Assembly (NCBI RefSeq): GCF_000372645.1
Contig: NZ_APMP01000030.1
Location: 1-57,194, forward strand
DNA: 57,194 nucleotides
Direction: 5' to 3'
DNA from: Caulobacter vibrioides OR37
Lineage (GTDB): Bacteria > Pseudomonadota > Alphaproteobacteria > Caulobacterales > Caulobacteraceae
This document shows, piece after piece, positions 47,386 through 56,180 of the stretch (position 1 is the first letter of the stretch; every line of letters begins with the position of its first letter). A program made the position numbers and the translations under genes. The notes under the pieces are model-generated. The model did not search any database, was not told where the DNA came from, and worked only from the letters and a program-made list of their open reading frames with translations.

Positions 47386-48105
47386 GTGATCCGCCGCATC
47401 ATCGACTTCGTGACGAACATGGACGCCCGCGCCTGGCGGACGATCGCCGTGTCGTTCGTTCTGTTCGGCGGGGTCGGGGTCGTCTTCCTGTTCGGCGCGC
47501 AGCTTCTGGGCGTCAACGGCGAGGCGGCGGTTGAGCACTGGCTGGGCGCGGCGACCGGACCCTGGGCCTTGCCGGTTGCGGTGGCGGCCTTCGCGGTCAT
47601 GGCTTTCCTGGGCGTGCCGCAGTTCGTGCTGATCGCCGCGGCGGTCGTCGCCTTCGGACCCTGGGCGGGTTTCGCCTACAGCTGGATCGGCACGCTGGTC
47701 TCGTCTCTGGTCGGCTTCTGGCTGGGCCGGGCCTATGGCGCGAGGATCCTGCGCGACTTCGCCAGCGAGGGCGTCAACAAGTTCATGCGGATGATCGGCA
47801 AGAACGGCTTCATGGCCAGCCTGATCGTGCGCCTGGTGCCCTCGGCGCCGTTCATCGTGGTCAACATGGCCGCCGGCGTCACGCCGATGAAACTGAAGGA
47901 TTTCGCCCTGGGCACGGCCATCGGCATCGTGCCGAAGATCGCCCTGACCGCCTTCGCCGGCAATTCGATCGTGCAGGCCCTGAAGGGCGGCGGCAAGCAG
48001 CACATCGTGATGATCGCCCTGGCCGTCGTGATCTGGCTGGGCATGGGCCTGATCAGCCGCGCCTGGCTCAAGAAGCGCGAGGCGGCGGCGGAGGAACAGG
48101 GCTGA
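47386..48105 (+). CDS. TVP38/TMEM64 (VTT domain) membrane protein
   Basis: A 239-residue protein with about six membrane segments. The VTT core is visible: FLGVPQFVLIAAAVVAFGPWAGFAYSWIGTLVSSLVGFWLGRAYG, then GFMASLIVRLVPSAPFIVVNMAAGVTPMKLKDFALGTAIGIVPKI. DedA/VTT proteins act as lipid scramblases or transporters. GTG at 47386 has GAGGAGGG upstream. The 3' end overlaps the convergent TetR gene by 38 bases. Confidence 0.88.
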   Translation: MIRRIIDFVTNMDARAWRTIAVSFVLFGGVGVVFLFGAQLLGVNGEAAVEHWLGAATGPWALPVAVAAFAVMAFLGVPQFVLIAAAVVAFGPWAGFAYSWIGTLVSSLVGFWLGRAYGARILRDFASEGVNKFMRMIGKNGFMASLIVRLVPSAPFIVVNMAAGVTPMKLKDFALGTAIGIVPKIALTAFAGNSIVQALKGGGKQHIVMIALAVVIWLGMGLISRAWLKKREAAAEEQG

Positions 48106-48751
48106 CGCCCGCCGCTCTGTAGGTGGCCTCGCGCCAGGCCCGGACGATCTCGCCGAACCACAGCGTCCGCGTGGCGTCGTCCATGCCGTCGGTTTCCTCG
48201 ACCCCGGCCGCCCAGGCCTCGATCACGAACGGCATGAAGGTGCGCGCCGCGTGGCGGCAGGTCAGGCGCGCGGTCTCCGACGCGCCGGGCGGCGGGGCCA
48301 CGAACGGCTCGATCAGTCGGGTCAGCAGGGTTTCCAGCGCCTCGCGCCAGGCGGCGGCCTCGGGCGCGCCCCGGGCGTCGCGCAGCAACAGCAGCGCCAG
48401 CTTCGGATGGGTCGCGCGCGACATCTCCACCAGCCGCGCGATGCTGGAGCCGTAGCCGCCCCACGGCTGATCGGCCGACGCCTCGATCCGCGCCAGCAGG
48501 TCGCCGAACAGGGCGTCGATCAGGCTCTGGCGCGACGGATAGAGCCGATAGATCAGGATCTTGGCCACGCCCAGGCGGTCGGCGACGTCCTGCATCGTCG
48601 CCCCCTGCAGGCCCTTGTCGGCGAACACTTCGATCGCCGCGTCCAGCACGGCCTGGCCACGCGCGGCCTTGTCAACGCGGGGCTTCGGTAAGCCTGGCCG
48701 ACCTCGCGGGACGGGGGGCTTGGGGCTAGGGGCTTTCGCGACTCCGCTCAT
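48068..48751 (-). CDS. TetR/AcrR family transcriptional regulator
   Basis: A 227-residue one-component regulator. The N-terminal HTH is GQAVLDAAIEVFADKGLQGATMQDVADRLGVAKILIYRLYPSRQSLIDALF. The C-terminal ligand domain is helical, and an Arg/Pro-rich head precedes the HTH. It is divergent from the alkyl sulfatase gene across 51 bases that contain a palindromic operator candidate, so it probably represses that gene and itself. Confidence 0.88.
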   Translation of the reverse strand: MSGVAKAPSPKPPVPRGRPGLPKPRVDKAARGQAVLDAAIEVFADKGLQGATMQDVADRLGVAKILIYRLYPSRQSLIDALFGDLLARIEASADQPWGGYGSSIARLVEMSRATHPKLALLLLRDARGAPEAAAWREALETLLTRLIEPFVAPPPGASETARLTCRHAARTFMPFVIEAWAAGVEETDGMDDATRTLWFGEIVRAWREATYRAAGVSPVPPPPPRAS

Positions 48752-48759
48752 CGGTGCTA

Positions 48760-48783
48760 TGTAGAATGAAACTACAAAGTTTC
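48760..48783. promoter_or_regulatory. Operator candidate for the TetR regulator
   Basis: Two overlapping inverted repeats lie between the divergent genes: TGTAG-aatgaaa-CTACA (48760-48776) and GAAACT-acaa-AGTTTC (48768-48783). The AT-rich, palindromic character and position fit a TetR-type operator covering both starts. Confidence 0.55.
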
Positions 48784-48802
48784 AAAATATCGGAGGGACG
48801 GG

Positions 48803-50758
48803 ATGCGCGGGAAGATGCTGGCGGGGAGCGTGCTGGCTCTGGCCATGGCGGGCACGGCGGCGAGGGCGGGCGATCCTGCCAGCCCGATCACGGTCGAGGC
48901 CCAAAAGGTCTTCGCGGCCAGCCTGCCGGCGGACGACCGCCAGGATTTCGAGTTCGCCGAGCACGGCTTTCTAGGCACGCGGGCCGATTCCCTGATCAAG
49001 CGCGAGGACGGCCAGACGGCCTGGGATCTGTCGGTCTACGACTTCCTCAAGAAGCCGGCGCCCGCCACCGTGAACCCCAGCCTGTGGCGGCAGGCGCAAT
49101 TGCTGGCCAAGAACGGCCTGTTCCAGGTCTCCGACCGCGTCTGGCAGGTGCGCGGCTTCGACATCTCCAACATCACCTTCATCAGCGGCGACACCGGCTG
49201 GATCATCATCGACCCGCTGACCATGAAGGAAACCGCGCGCGCCGCCCTGGAGCTGGCCAACGCCAAGCTGGGCGCGCGGCCGGTCAAGGCGGTGATCTAC
49301 ACCCACAGCCACAGCGACCACTTCGGCGGCGTGCGCGGCGTGGTCGACGAGGCCGACGTCAAGGCCGGCAAGGTCGCCATCGTCGCCCCCGAGGGCTTCA
49401 TGAAGGAGGTCGCGGCCGAGAACATTCTGGCCGGCAACGCCATGAGCCGCAGGGCCCAGTACCAGTTCGGCGTCATGCTGCCGCCGGGCGTCGAGGGGCA
49501 GATCACCTCCGGCATCGGCCAGAACATCGCCAAGGGCTCGATCACCCTGATCCCGCCGACGATCACGGTGGACCATACGGGGCAGGAGCTGACCCTGGAC
49601 GGGGTCAAGATCCGCTTCCAGTACACGCCCTCGACCGAGGCCCCGGCTGAGATGAACCTCTATTTCCCCGATCTGCGCATCGTCGACATGGCCGAGAACG
49701 CCAACGTCTCGATGCACAATATCCTGACGCCCCGGGGCGCGCTGGTGCGTGACAGCAAGGCGTGGGCCGACGACCTGACCGAGTCGATCCGCCTGTTCGG
49801 CGACGTCTCCGACACGATGATCACCAGCCATGGCTGGCCCCGCTTCGGCGGGGCGGTGGTGCGCGCGTTCCTGGCCGACCATCGCGACGCCTACAAGTAT
49901 CTGCACGACCAGACGGTTCGGATGATGAACGAGGGCATGACCGGCGACGAGATCGCCGCCGCCATCCAACTGCCGCCGACCCTGGCCAAGGACTGGTTCA
50001 ACCGCGGCTATTACGGGTCGATGAGCTTCAACAGCCGGGCGGTCTATCAGCGCTACATGGGCTGGTACGACGGCAATCCGGCTCACTTGGCGCCCCAGCC
50101 GCCCGCCGACGCGGGCAAGCGCTATGTCGCGGCCATGGGCGGGGCGGCCAAGGTCCGGGCGATGGCCAAGGACGCGATCGGCAAGGGCGACTACGCCTGG
50201 GCCGCCACCTTGCTCAATCACGCCGTGATGGCCGACGACGGCGACAAGGAGGCCAAGGCCTTGCTGGCCTCGACCTACGACCAGCTGGGCTACCAGGCCG
50301 AGAACAGCCTGTGGCGCAACATGTACCTCACGGGCGCCGACGAACTGCGGGGCGGGGTGCGCAAGCTGCCGGGCTCGCTGACGCCGCTGGACATGATCGC
50401 CGCGCTGGATAGCCAGATGATCTTCGATGTGCTGGCCGTGCGCCTCAATCCCCAAAAGGCCGGCGACGCGCGGCTGAAAATGATCTTCGCCTTCCCGGAT
50501 CGGAACGAGCGATTCCTGGTCGAGGTGCGAAACGGCGTTCTCGTCGCGCAGACCGCGAAGGGCGATGAGAAGGTCGACGCCAGCCTGACGGTCGCGCGGC
50601 CGCTGTTCCTGGACTCGCTGTTTCGGGGGACCTCACTGGTTCCGAAGATCATGACGGGCGAGGTTAAGCTTGAGGGCGATCGCGCGGCGATGGGGCGTCT
50701 GGTGGGGTGGTTTGACGCCTTCCCGACCGACTTCCCGATCGTTACGCGCCCGAACTAA
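48803..50758 (+). CDS. Linear primary alkylsulfatase (SdsA1/YjcS family)
   Basis: A 651-residue exported metallo-beta-lactamase-fold sulfatase. The signal peptide ends near ARAG. The metal-binding HSHSDH (H168, H170, D172, H173) lies in VKAVIYTHSHSDHFGGVRG, and PSTEAPAEMNLYFPDLRIVDMAENANVSMHNI gives the second metal ligands. A dimerisation domain (~370-515) and a C-terminal SCP2-like domain (~525-650) complete the SdsA1 plan. It releases sulfate from alkyl sulfate detergents such as SDS. GGAGG precedes ATG 48803. Confidence 0.92.
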   Translation: MRGKMLAGSVLALAMAGTAARAGDPASPITVEAQKVFAASLPADDRQDFEFAEHGFLGTRADSLIKREDGQTAWDLSVYDFLKKPAPATVNPSLWRQAQLLAKNGLFQVSDRVWQVRGFDISNITFISGDTGWIIIDPLTMKETARAALELANAKLGARPVKAVIYTHSHSDHFGGVRGVVDEADVKAGKVAIVAPEGFMKEVAAENILAGNAMSRRAQYQFGVMLPPGVEGQITSGIGQNIAKGSITLIPPTITVDHTGQELTLDGVKIRFQYTPSTEAPAEMNLYFPDLRIVDMAENANVSMHNILTPRGALVRDSKAWADDLTESIRLFGDVSDTMITSHGWPRFGGAVVRAFLADHRDAYKYLHDQTVRMMNEGMTGDEIAAAIQLPPTLAKDWFNRGYYGSMSFNSRAVYQRYMGWYDGNPAHLAPQPPADAGKRYVAAMGGAAKVRAMAKDAIGKGDYAWAATLLNHAVMADDGDKEAKALLASTYDQLGYQAENSLWRNMYLTGADELRGGVRKLPGSLTPLDMIAALDSQMIFDVLAVRLNPQKAGDARLKMIFAFPDRNERFLVEVRNGVLVAQTAKGDEKVDASLTVARPLFLDSLFRGTSLVPKIMTGEVKLEGDRAAMGRLVGWFDAFPTDFPIVTRPN

Positions 50759-50776
50759 GCTGGGAGTGGAATAAAA

Positions 50777-50812
50777 TTGCGCCCGCCGCGACCGATTGCC
50801 CGGTGGGCGCAA
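50777..50812. terminator. Strong hairpin after the alkyl sulfatase gene
   Basis: TTGCGCCCGCC (50777-50787) pairs with GGTGGGCGCAA (50802-50812); ten of eleven positions are Watson-Crick and the other is a G-U pair. It begins 19 bases after the stop. No T-run follows on the plus strand, while the minus strand reads into CAATTTTATT. It may end transcription before the leu leader. Confidence 0.5.
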
Positions 50813-50853
50813 ATTGCTTGCTCGATTCCAGGGCGCTGTGTAGAAAGCGCCTT

Positions 50854-50910
50854 ATGACCGTCGCGCGCGACCTGCTTCCGCTTCTGCTTATCAGCCCCTG
50901 GGCGCTCTAG
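50854..50910 (+). CDS. leuL: leu operon leader peptide
   Basis: An 18-residue frame, MTVARDLLPLLLISPWAL, 85 bases upstream of leuA. Six of 18 residues are leucine, including LL and LLL runs. This is the pattern of a transcription-attenuation leader peptide that senses charged tRNA(Leu). A GGCGCT/AGCGCC hairpin (50832-50851) sits directly before the ATG, and no clear Shine-Dalgarno is seen. Confidence 0.65.
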   Translation: MTVARDLLPLLLISPWAL

Positions 50911-50944
50911 GGGCCGCGCATCGTCGTGGCCGGGCGCACAGGGG
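50895..50944 (+). promoter_or_regulatory. Alternative hairpins of the leuA leader (attenuator candidate)
   Basis: CCCCT (50895-50899), inside the end of the leader peptide, can pair with AGGGG (50909-50913). The longer CCCCTGGGCGC (50895-50905) can instead pair with GCGCACAGGGG (50934-50944), ten of eleven positions. These share a strand, so they are mutually exclusive, as in attenuators. A T-run terminator is not evident. Confidence 0.45.
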
Positions 50945-50995
50945 ACAATTGAACCCGCAGCCCGCACGCAGACACCCATTCGACGAGTATTCCCT

Positions 50996-52570
50996 ATGAC
51001 CTCCGTATCCGCCGGCGCTTCCGACAAGCGCGACAACGTCGTCATTTTCGACACCACCATGCGCGACGGCGAGCAGTCGCCTGGAGCCTCGATGTCGCTG
51101 GAAGAGAAGCTGGAGCTGGCCAAGATCCTCGAGGAGATGGGGGTCGACATCATCGAGGCCGGCTTCCCGATCGCCTCGAACGGCGACTTCGAAGCCGTCC
51201 GCGAAGTGGCCAAGATCGTCAAGAACTCGACCATCGCCGGCCTGTGCCGCGCCCACCAGGTCGACATCGATCGCTGCGCCGAGGCCCTGAAGCCCACCCA
51301 GCGCGGCCGGATCCACGTGGTCATCGCCACCTCCGACCTGCACATGAAGCACAAGCTGCAGATGGAGCCGGACCAGGTGATCGACGTGATCGCCCGCTCG
51401 GTCGGGCACGCCCGCAACCTGCGCGACGACGTCGAGTGGTCGGCCGAGGACGCCACCCGCAGCGATCGCCAGTTCCTGCGTCGCGCGGTCGAGACCGCCA
51501 TCAAGGCCGGGGCCACGACGATCAACCTGCCCGACACCGTCGGCTACACCTATCCGTCGGAATACGCCGACCTGTTCAATTGGATGGTCAATAACGTCGA
51601 GGGCGCCGACAAGGTGATCTTCTCGACCCACTGTCACAACGACCTGGGCCTGGCCGTGGCCAACAGCCTGGCCGGCGTGCAGGGCGGGGCGCGTCAGGTC
51701 GAGTGCGCCGTGAACGGTCTGGGCGAGCGCGCCGGCAACGCCGCGCTGGAAGAGATCGTCATGGCTCTGAAGGTGCGCGGCGACCGCCTGCCGTTCCGCA
51801 CGGGCATCGACACCACGCACATCACCCGCGCCAGCCGCTATGTCTCGGCCATCACCGGCTTCCCGGTGCAGTACAACAAGGCCATCGTCGGCAAGAACGC
51901 CTTCGCGCACGAGAGCGGCATCCACCAGGACGGCATGCTCAAGAACCGCGAGACCTACGAGATCATGACGCCGGAGTCGGTGGGCCAGGCCCCGTCGAGC
52001 CTGGTCATGGGCAAGCACTCGGGCAGCCACGCCTTCCGCGCGAAGCTGAAGGATCTGGGCTACGAGCTGGGCGAGAACGCGCTGAAGGAAGCCTTCGGCC
52101 GCTTCAAGGACCTGGCCGACCGCAAGAAGCACGTCTACGACGACGACATCATCGCCCTGGTCGACGACGCCCTGGCTCGCGGCTCGGAGAAGATCCGGGT
52201 GTCGCGCCTGCGCGTGGTGGCCGGCACCGACGGCCAATCGGCCGAGCTGACCCTCGACGTCGACGGCGTCTCCAGCACGGCCGAAGCCACCGGTGACGGT
52301 CCCGTCGACGCGGTATTCAACGCCATCCACAAGATCGTGCCGCACAGCGCCGCCCTGCGTCTCTTCCAGGTGCACGCGGTGACCGAAGGCACGGACGCCC
52401 AGGCCCAGGTCTCGGTGCGTCTGGAAGAGGACGGCCGCATCGCCACCGGCGCGGCCGCCGACACCGACACCCTGACGGCCTCGGCCAAGGCCTATGTCAA
52501 CGCGCTCAACAACCTCTTCGCCCGCAAGGAAAAGAGCCGCCCCGAAGCGGCGATCGCCAGCGGGTTCTAA
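50996..52570 (+). CDS. leuA: 2-isopropylmalate synthase
   Basis: A 524-residue enzyme that condenses acetyl-CoA with 2-oxoisovalerate, the first step of leucine synthesis. The catalytic barrel has FDTTMRDGEQSPGASM (metal/substrate Arg-Asp) and STHCHNDLGLAVANSLAG. The AHESGIHQDGMLKN helix and a C-terminal regulatory domain (~390-515, leucine feedback) are present. It is monocistronic here, and the leader upstream suggests leucine control. Confidence 0.95.
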   Translation: MTSVSAGASDKRDNVVIFDTTMRDGEQSPGASMSLEEKLELAKILEEMGVDIIEAGFPIASNGDFEAVREVAKIVKNSTIAGLCRAHQVDIDRCAEALKPTQRGRIHVVIATSDLHMKHKLQMEPDQVIDVIARSVGHARNLRDDVEWSAEDATRSDRQFLRRAVETAIKAGATTINLPDTVGYTYPSEYADLFNWMVNNVEGADKVIFSTHCHNDLGLAVANSLAGVQGGARQVECAVNGLGERAGNAALEEIVMALKVRGDRLPFRTGIDTTHITRASRYVSAITGFPVQYNKAIVGKNAFAHESGIHQDGMLKNRETYEIMTPESVGQAPSSLVMGKHSGSHAFRAKLKDLGYELGENALKEAFGRFKDLADRKKHVYDDDIIALVDDALARGSEKIRVSRLRVVAGTDGQSAELTLDVDGVSSTAEATGDGPVDAVFNAIHKIVPHSAALRLFQVHAVTEGTDAQAQVSVRLEEDGRIATGAAADTDTLTASAKAYVNALNNLFARKEKSRPEAAIASGF

Positions 52571-52656
52571 AGGTCGCGCGGAAAACCCGGCCGGGCGTCT
52601 GCCTGGCCGGGTTCCCCACAAGCTCCCAACTCGGGATGGCTGTTGGCGCGCGCCGA

Positions 52657-53145
52657 TCAGGCCGCTTGGCGTTTGCTGAACGGCCGGGTGGCCAGGATCT
52701 CGGCGCCCAGGTGACCCTGCGGTTGCACGTCGAGACCCAGCTCGCGCAGACTGTCGGCCAGGGCGCGGCGCGAGGCCTCGTCCAGCAGGGCGCTGGCGTC
52801 CACGACCAGCGCGCCGCCGGGGCGCAGCATGGCGTAGGTCGCCGCGACCGTCGCGCGGGTGTCTTGCGTCGTCTGGCAATCCAGCACCAGCAGCACGTCG
52901 CTGCGCTCGTCGGCCGCCCCGCAGGTGGCCCGGCGCGCCGCCTCGACGCGCTGATAGCCGCGACGCCACAGCTGGCACATGGCCTCGCCGGCCCCGGGAC
53001 CGGCCACGGCCACGAAGCTCAGCGGCGTGGCCTCGGCCAAGTCCAGCATACGGTCCAGGGCGGGGCGGATCCCCTCGGTCGGCACGCACAGCAGGAACTG
53101 CGCGGCCTGGCGGATGGGAACCCATTTGGGCGGGCGGGGCGACAT
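52657..53145 (-). CDS. Hypothetical protein with degenerate methyltransferase-like fold
   Basis: A 162-residue protein. FVAVAGPGAGEAMCQLWRRGYQRVEAARRATC resembles a SAM-binding motif I and following helix, and TYAMLRPGGALVVDASALLDEASR is typical of methyltransferase strands 4-5. The motif lacks a clear acidic ribose-binding residue. ATG at 53145 (MSPRPPKWVPI) is chosen; the frame continues upstream into the divergent gene. Catalysis is doubtful. Confidence 0.6.
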   Translation of the reverse strand: MSPRPPKWVPIRQAAQFLLCVPTEGIRPALDRMLDLAEATPLSFVAVAGPGAGEAMCQLWRRGYQRVEAARRATCGAADERSDVLLVLDCQTTQDTRATVAATYAMLRPGGALVVDASALLDEASRRALADSLRELGLDVQPQGHLGAEILATRPFSKRQAA

Positions 53146-53272
53146 GGCCTTCGAAACCTCTTCTGACTGGCCCAACGAAATGGGCCGACCACCGGGTTTT
53201 GCGCCCAAGGCCCGCAAGGGCTCCATTCGGAAAGAGGCCCTCATCCATAAGGGCCGCGTAAGGATCGATTTG

Positions 53273-53848
53273 ATGTTCGGCGACAATTCCTCCGCCGCGC
53301 CTGCCGCCTGGACCCTGATCCAGGCCCGCACCGCCGCCATGGGCTTCGAGATGCCGTCCGAGGTTGACACCGGCGCGCTCCTGCGTCTGCTCGCTGCCGC
53401 TAAGCCCGGCGGACGCCTGTTGGAACTGGGAACCGGCACGGGCCTAGCCACAGCTTGGCTGCTGAGTGGCCTGGACGCTTCGGCTTGCCTGATCAGCGTG
53501 GACGTCGACCCGATGGTCCAGGGCGTGGCGCGAGATGCCCTCACGGACGCGCGGGTGCGTTTCATCCTGGCCGACGGTCTAGACTACATCCGCGCCCAGG
53601 CGCCGGCATCGTTCGACCTGATCTTCGCCGACGCCTGGCCCGGCAAGTACGAGGCGCTAGACGAGACCCTGGCGCTGCTGAAGCGGGGAGGGCTGTATGT
53701 GATCGACGACATGTTGCCCCAACCGAACTGGCCCGAGGGCCATCAGGTTCGTGTCGACGCCCTGGTCTCGCGGCTGGAGGCCCATCCCGACTTGGTCGTC
53801 ACGCGGCTGGCCTGGGCGTCCGGCCTGATCGTCGCGGCAAGGCGCTGA
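53273..53848 (+). CDS. SAM-dependent O-methyltransferase-like protein
   Basis: A 191-residue Rossmann-fold methyltransferase. Motif I is LLELGTGTGLATAWLLSGL, ISVDVDPMVQGVARDAL is the acidic-loop strand, and FDLIFADAWPGKYEALDETLALLKRGGLYVIDDM is motif IV onward, as in catechol/caffeoyl-CoA O-methyltransferase relatives. AAGGA lies eight bases before ATG 53273. It is divergent from another methyltransferase-fold gene and four bases upstream of the transporter gene. Substrate unknown. Confidence 0.8.
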   Translation: MFGDNSSAAPAAWTLIQARTAAMGFEMPSEVDTGALLRLLAAAKPGGRLLELGTGTGLATAWLLSGLDASACLISVDVDPMVQGVARDALTDARVRFILADGLDYIRAQAPASFDLIFADAWPGKYEALDETLALLKRGGLYVIDDMLPQPNWPEGHQVRVDALVSRLEAHPDLVVTRLAWASGLIVAARR

Positions 53849-53851
53849 GCC

Positions 53852-54736
53852 ATGATCTGGATCCCCATCACCATCGCCGCCTCGTTCGCCCAGGTGGCGC
53901 GCAACGCGGCCCAGCGCTCGATCATGGGCGGGACAGGGCCCTGGGGCGCGACCCTGGTGCGGTTCCTGTTCGGTCTGCCGTTCACGGCGGTCTTCGTGCT
54001 CGTGGCCTTCGTCCTGACGCGCGGCGAGCACCCGCACGCCGGTCCGGGCTTCTGGATCCCGGCGATCGTCGGCGGGGCGGCGCAGATCTCGGCGACGGCG
54101 GCCCTGCTGGTCGCCATGCGCCGCGCGGGCTTCGCGGTCGCCACGGCCGTGCAGCAGAGCTCGATCCCTCTGGCGGCCCTGCTGGGCTGGCTGGTCTATG
54201 GCGAGCGGCTGAGCGCTCTGGGCTGGACCGGCGTGGCCCTGACCAGCGTCGCCCTGCTGGTCGTCACCTGGCCGCGCGCCGGGGCCTCGGGCGACAAGCC
54301 GATCAGCGGCGGGCTATTTGGGCTGGTGTCCGGGCTGGCCTTCGGCGTCTCGCTGAACGCCTTCCGGCAGGCGGGACACGCGCTGGAGCCTGCCCATCCG
54401 ATCTTCGCGGCGGTGGTCACGCTGATCGCGGTCCAGGGGATGCAAACCCTGGCCCTAACGGCGTTCCTGGCCGCGACCGATCGCTCCGCCCTGGTCGCGG
54501 TGGCCAAGGCCTGGCGGGCGTCGCTGAAGGCTGGTTTCTGGGGCGCGGCGGCCTCGGCCGGCTGGTTCATCGCCCTGGCCTTGGCGCCGGCCGGGCCGGT
54601 GAGGGCGGTCGGGGTGGTCGAGGCGCCGATCGCGGCCCTGGCGGCGCGTCGTCTGTTCGCGGAACGTTTGACCGCCGTCCAACTGGTCTTCGGCGCGGTC
54701 GCGGCTCTGGGGGTGGCCCTGGCCGCGCTGGGCTAG
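53852..54736 (+). CDS. EamA/DMT family transporter
   Basis: A 294-residue protein with ten predicted membrane helices arranged as two EamA repeats. Features include LLVAMRRAGFAVATAVQQSSIPLAALLGWLVYGERLS in the first and AAGPVRAVGVVEAPIAALAARRLFAERLT-like sequence in the second. Drug/metabolite exporters of this type move amino acids, nucleosides or similar small molecules. It starts directly after the methyltransferase gene. Confidence 0.85.
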   Translation: MIWIPITIAASFAQVARNAAQRSIMGGTGPWGATLVRFLFGLPFTAVFVLVAFVLTRGEHPHAGPGFWIPAIVGGAAQISATAALLVAMRRAGFAVATAVQQSSIPLAALLGWLVYGERLSALGWTGVALTSVALLVVTWPRAGASGDKPISGGLFGLVSGLAFGVSLNAFRQAGHALEPAHPIFAAVVTLIAVQGMQTLALTAFLAATDRSALVAVAKAWRASLKAGFWGAAASAGWFIALALAPAGPVRAVGVVEAPIAALAARRLFAERLTAVQLVFGAVAALGVALAALG

Positions 54737-56129
<1,393 letters not shown>

Positions 56130-56180
56130 GCTAGATTTCGTTCTGGAGGCGCCTCGGGGGGCGTCGGGAGACAAAAGTCA

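Noticed and set aside
50891..53248. 785-codon open frame on the minus strand
   Set aside because: Antisense to leuA and read-through of its flanks; no protein pattern.
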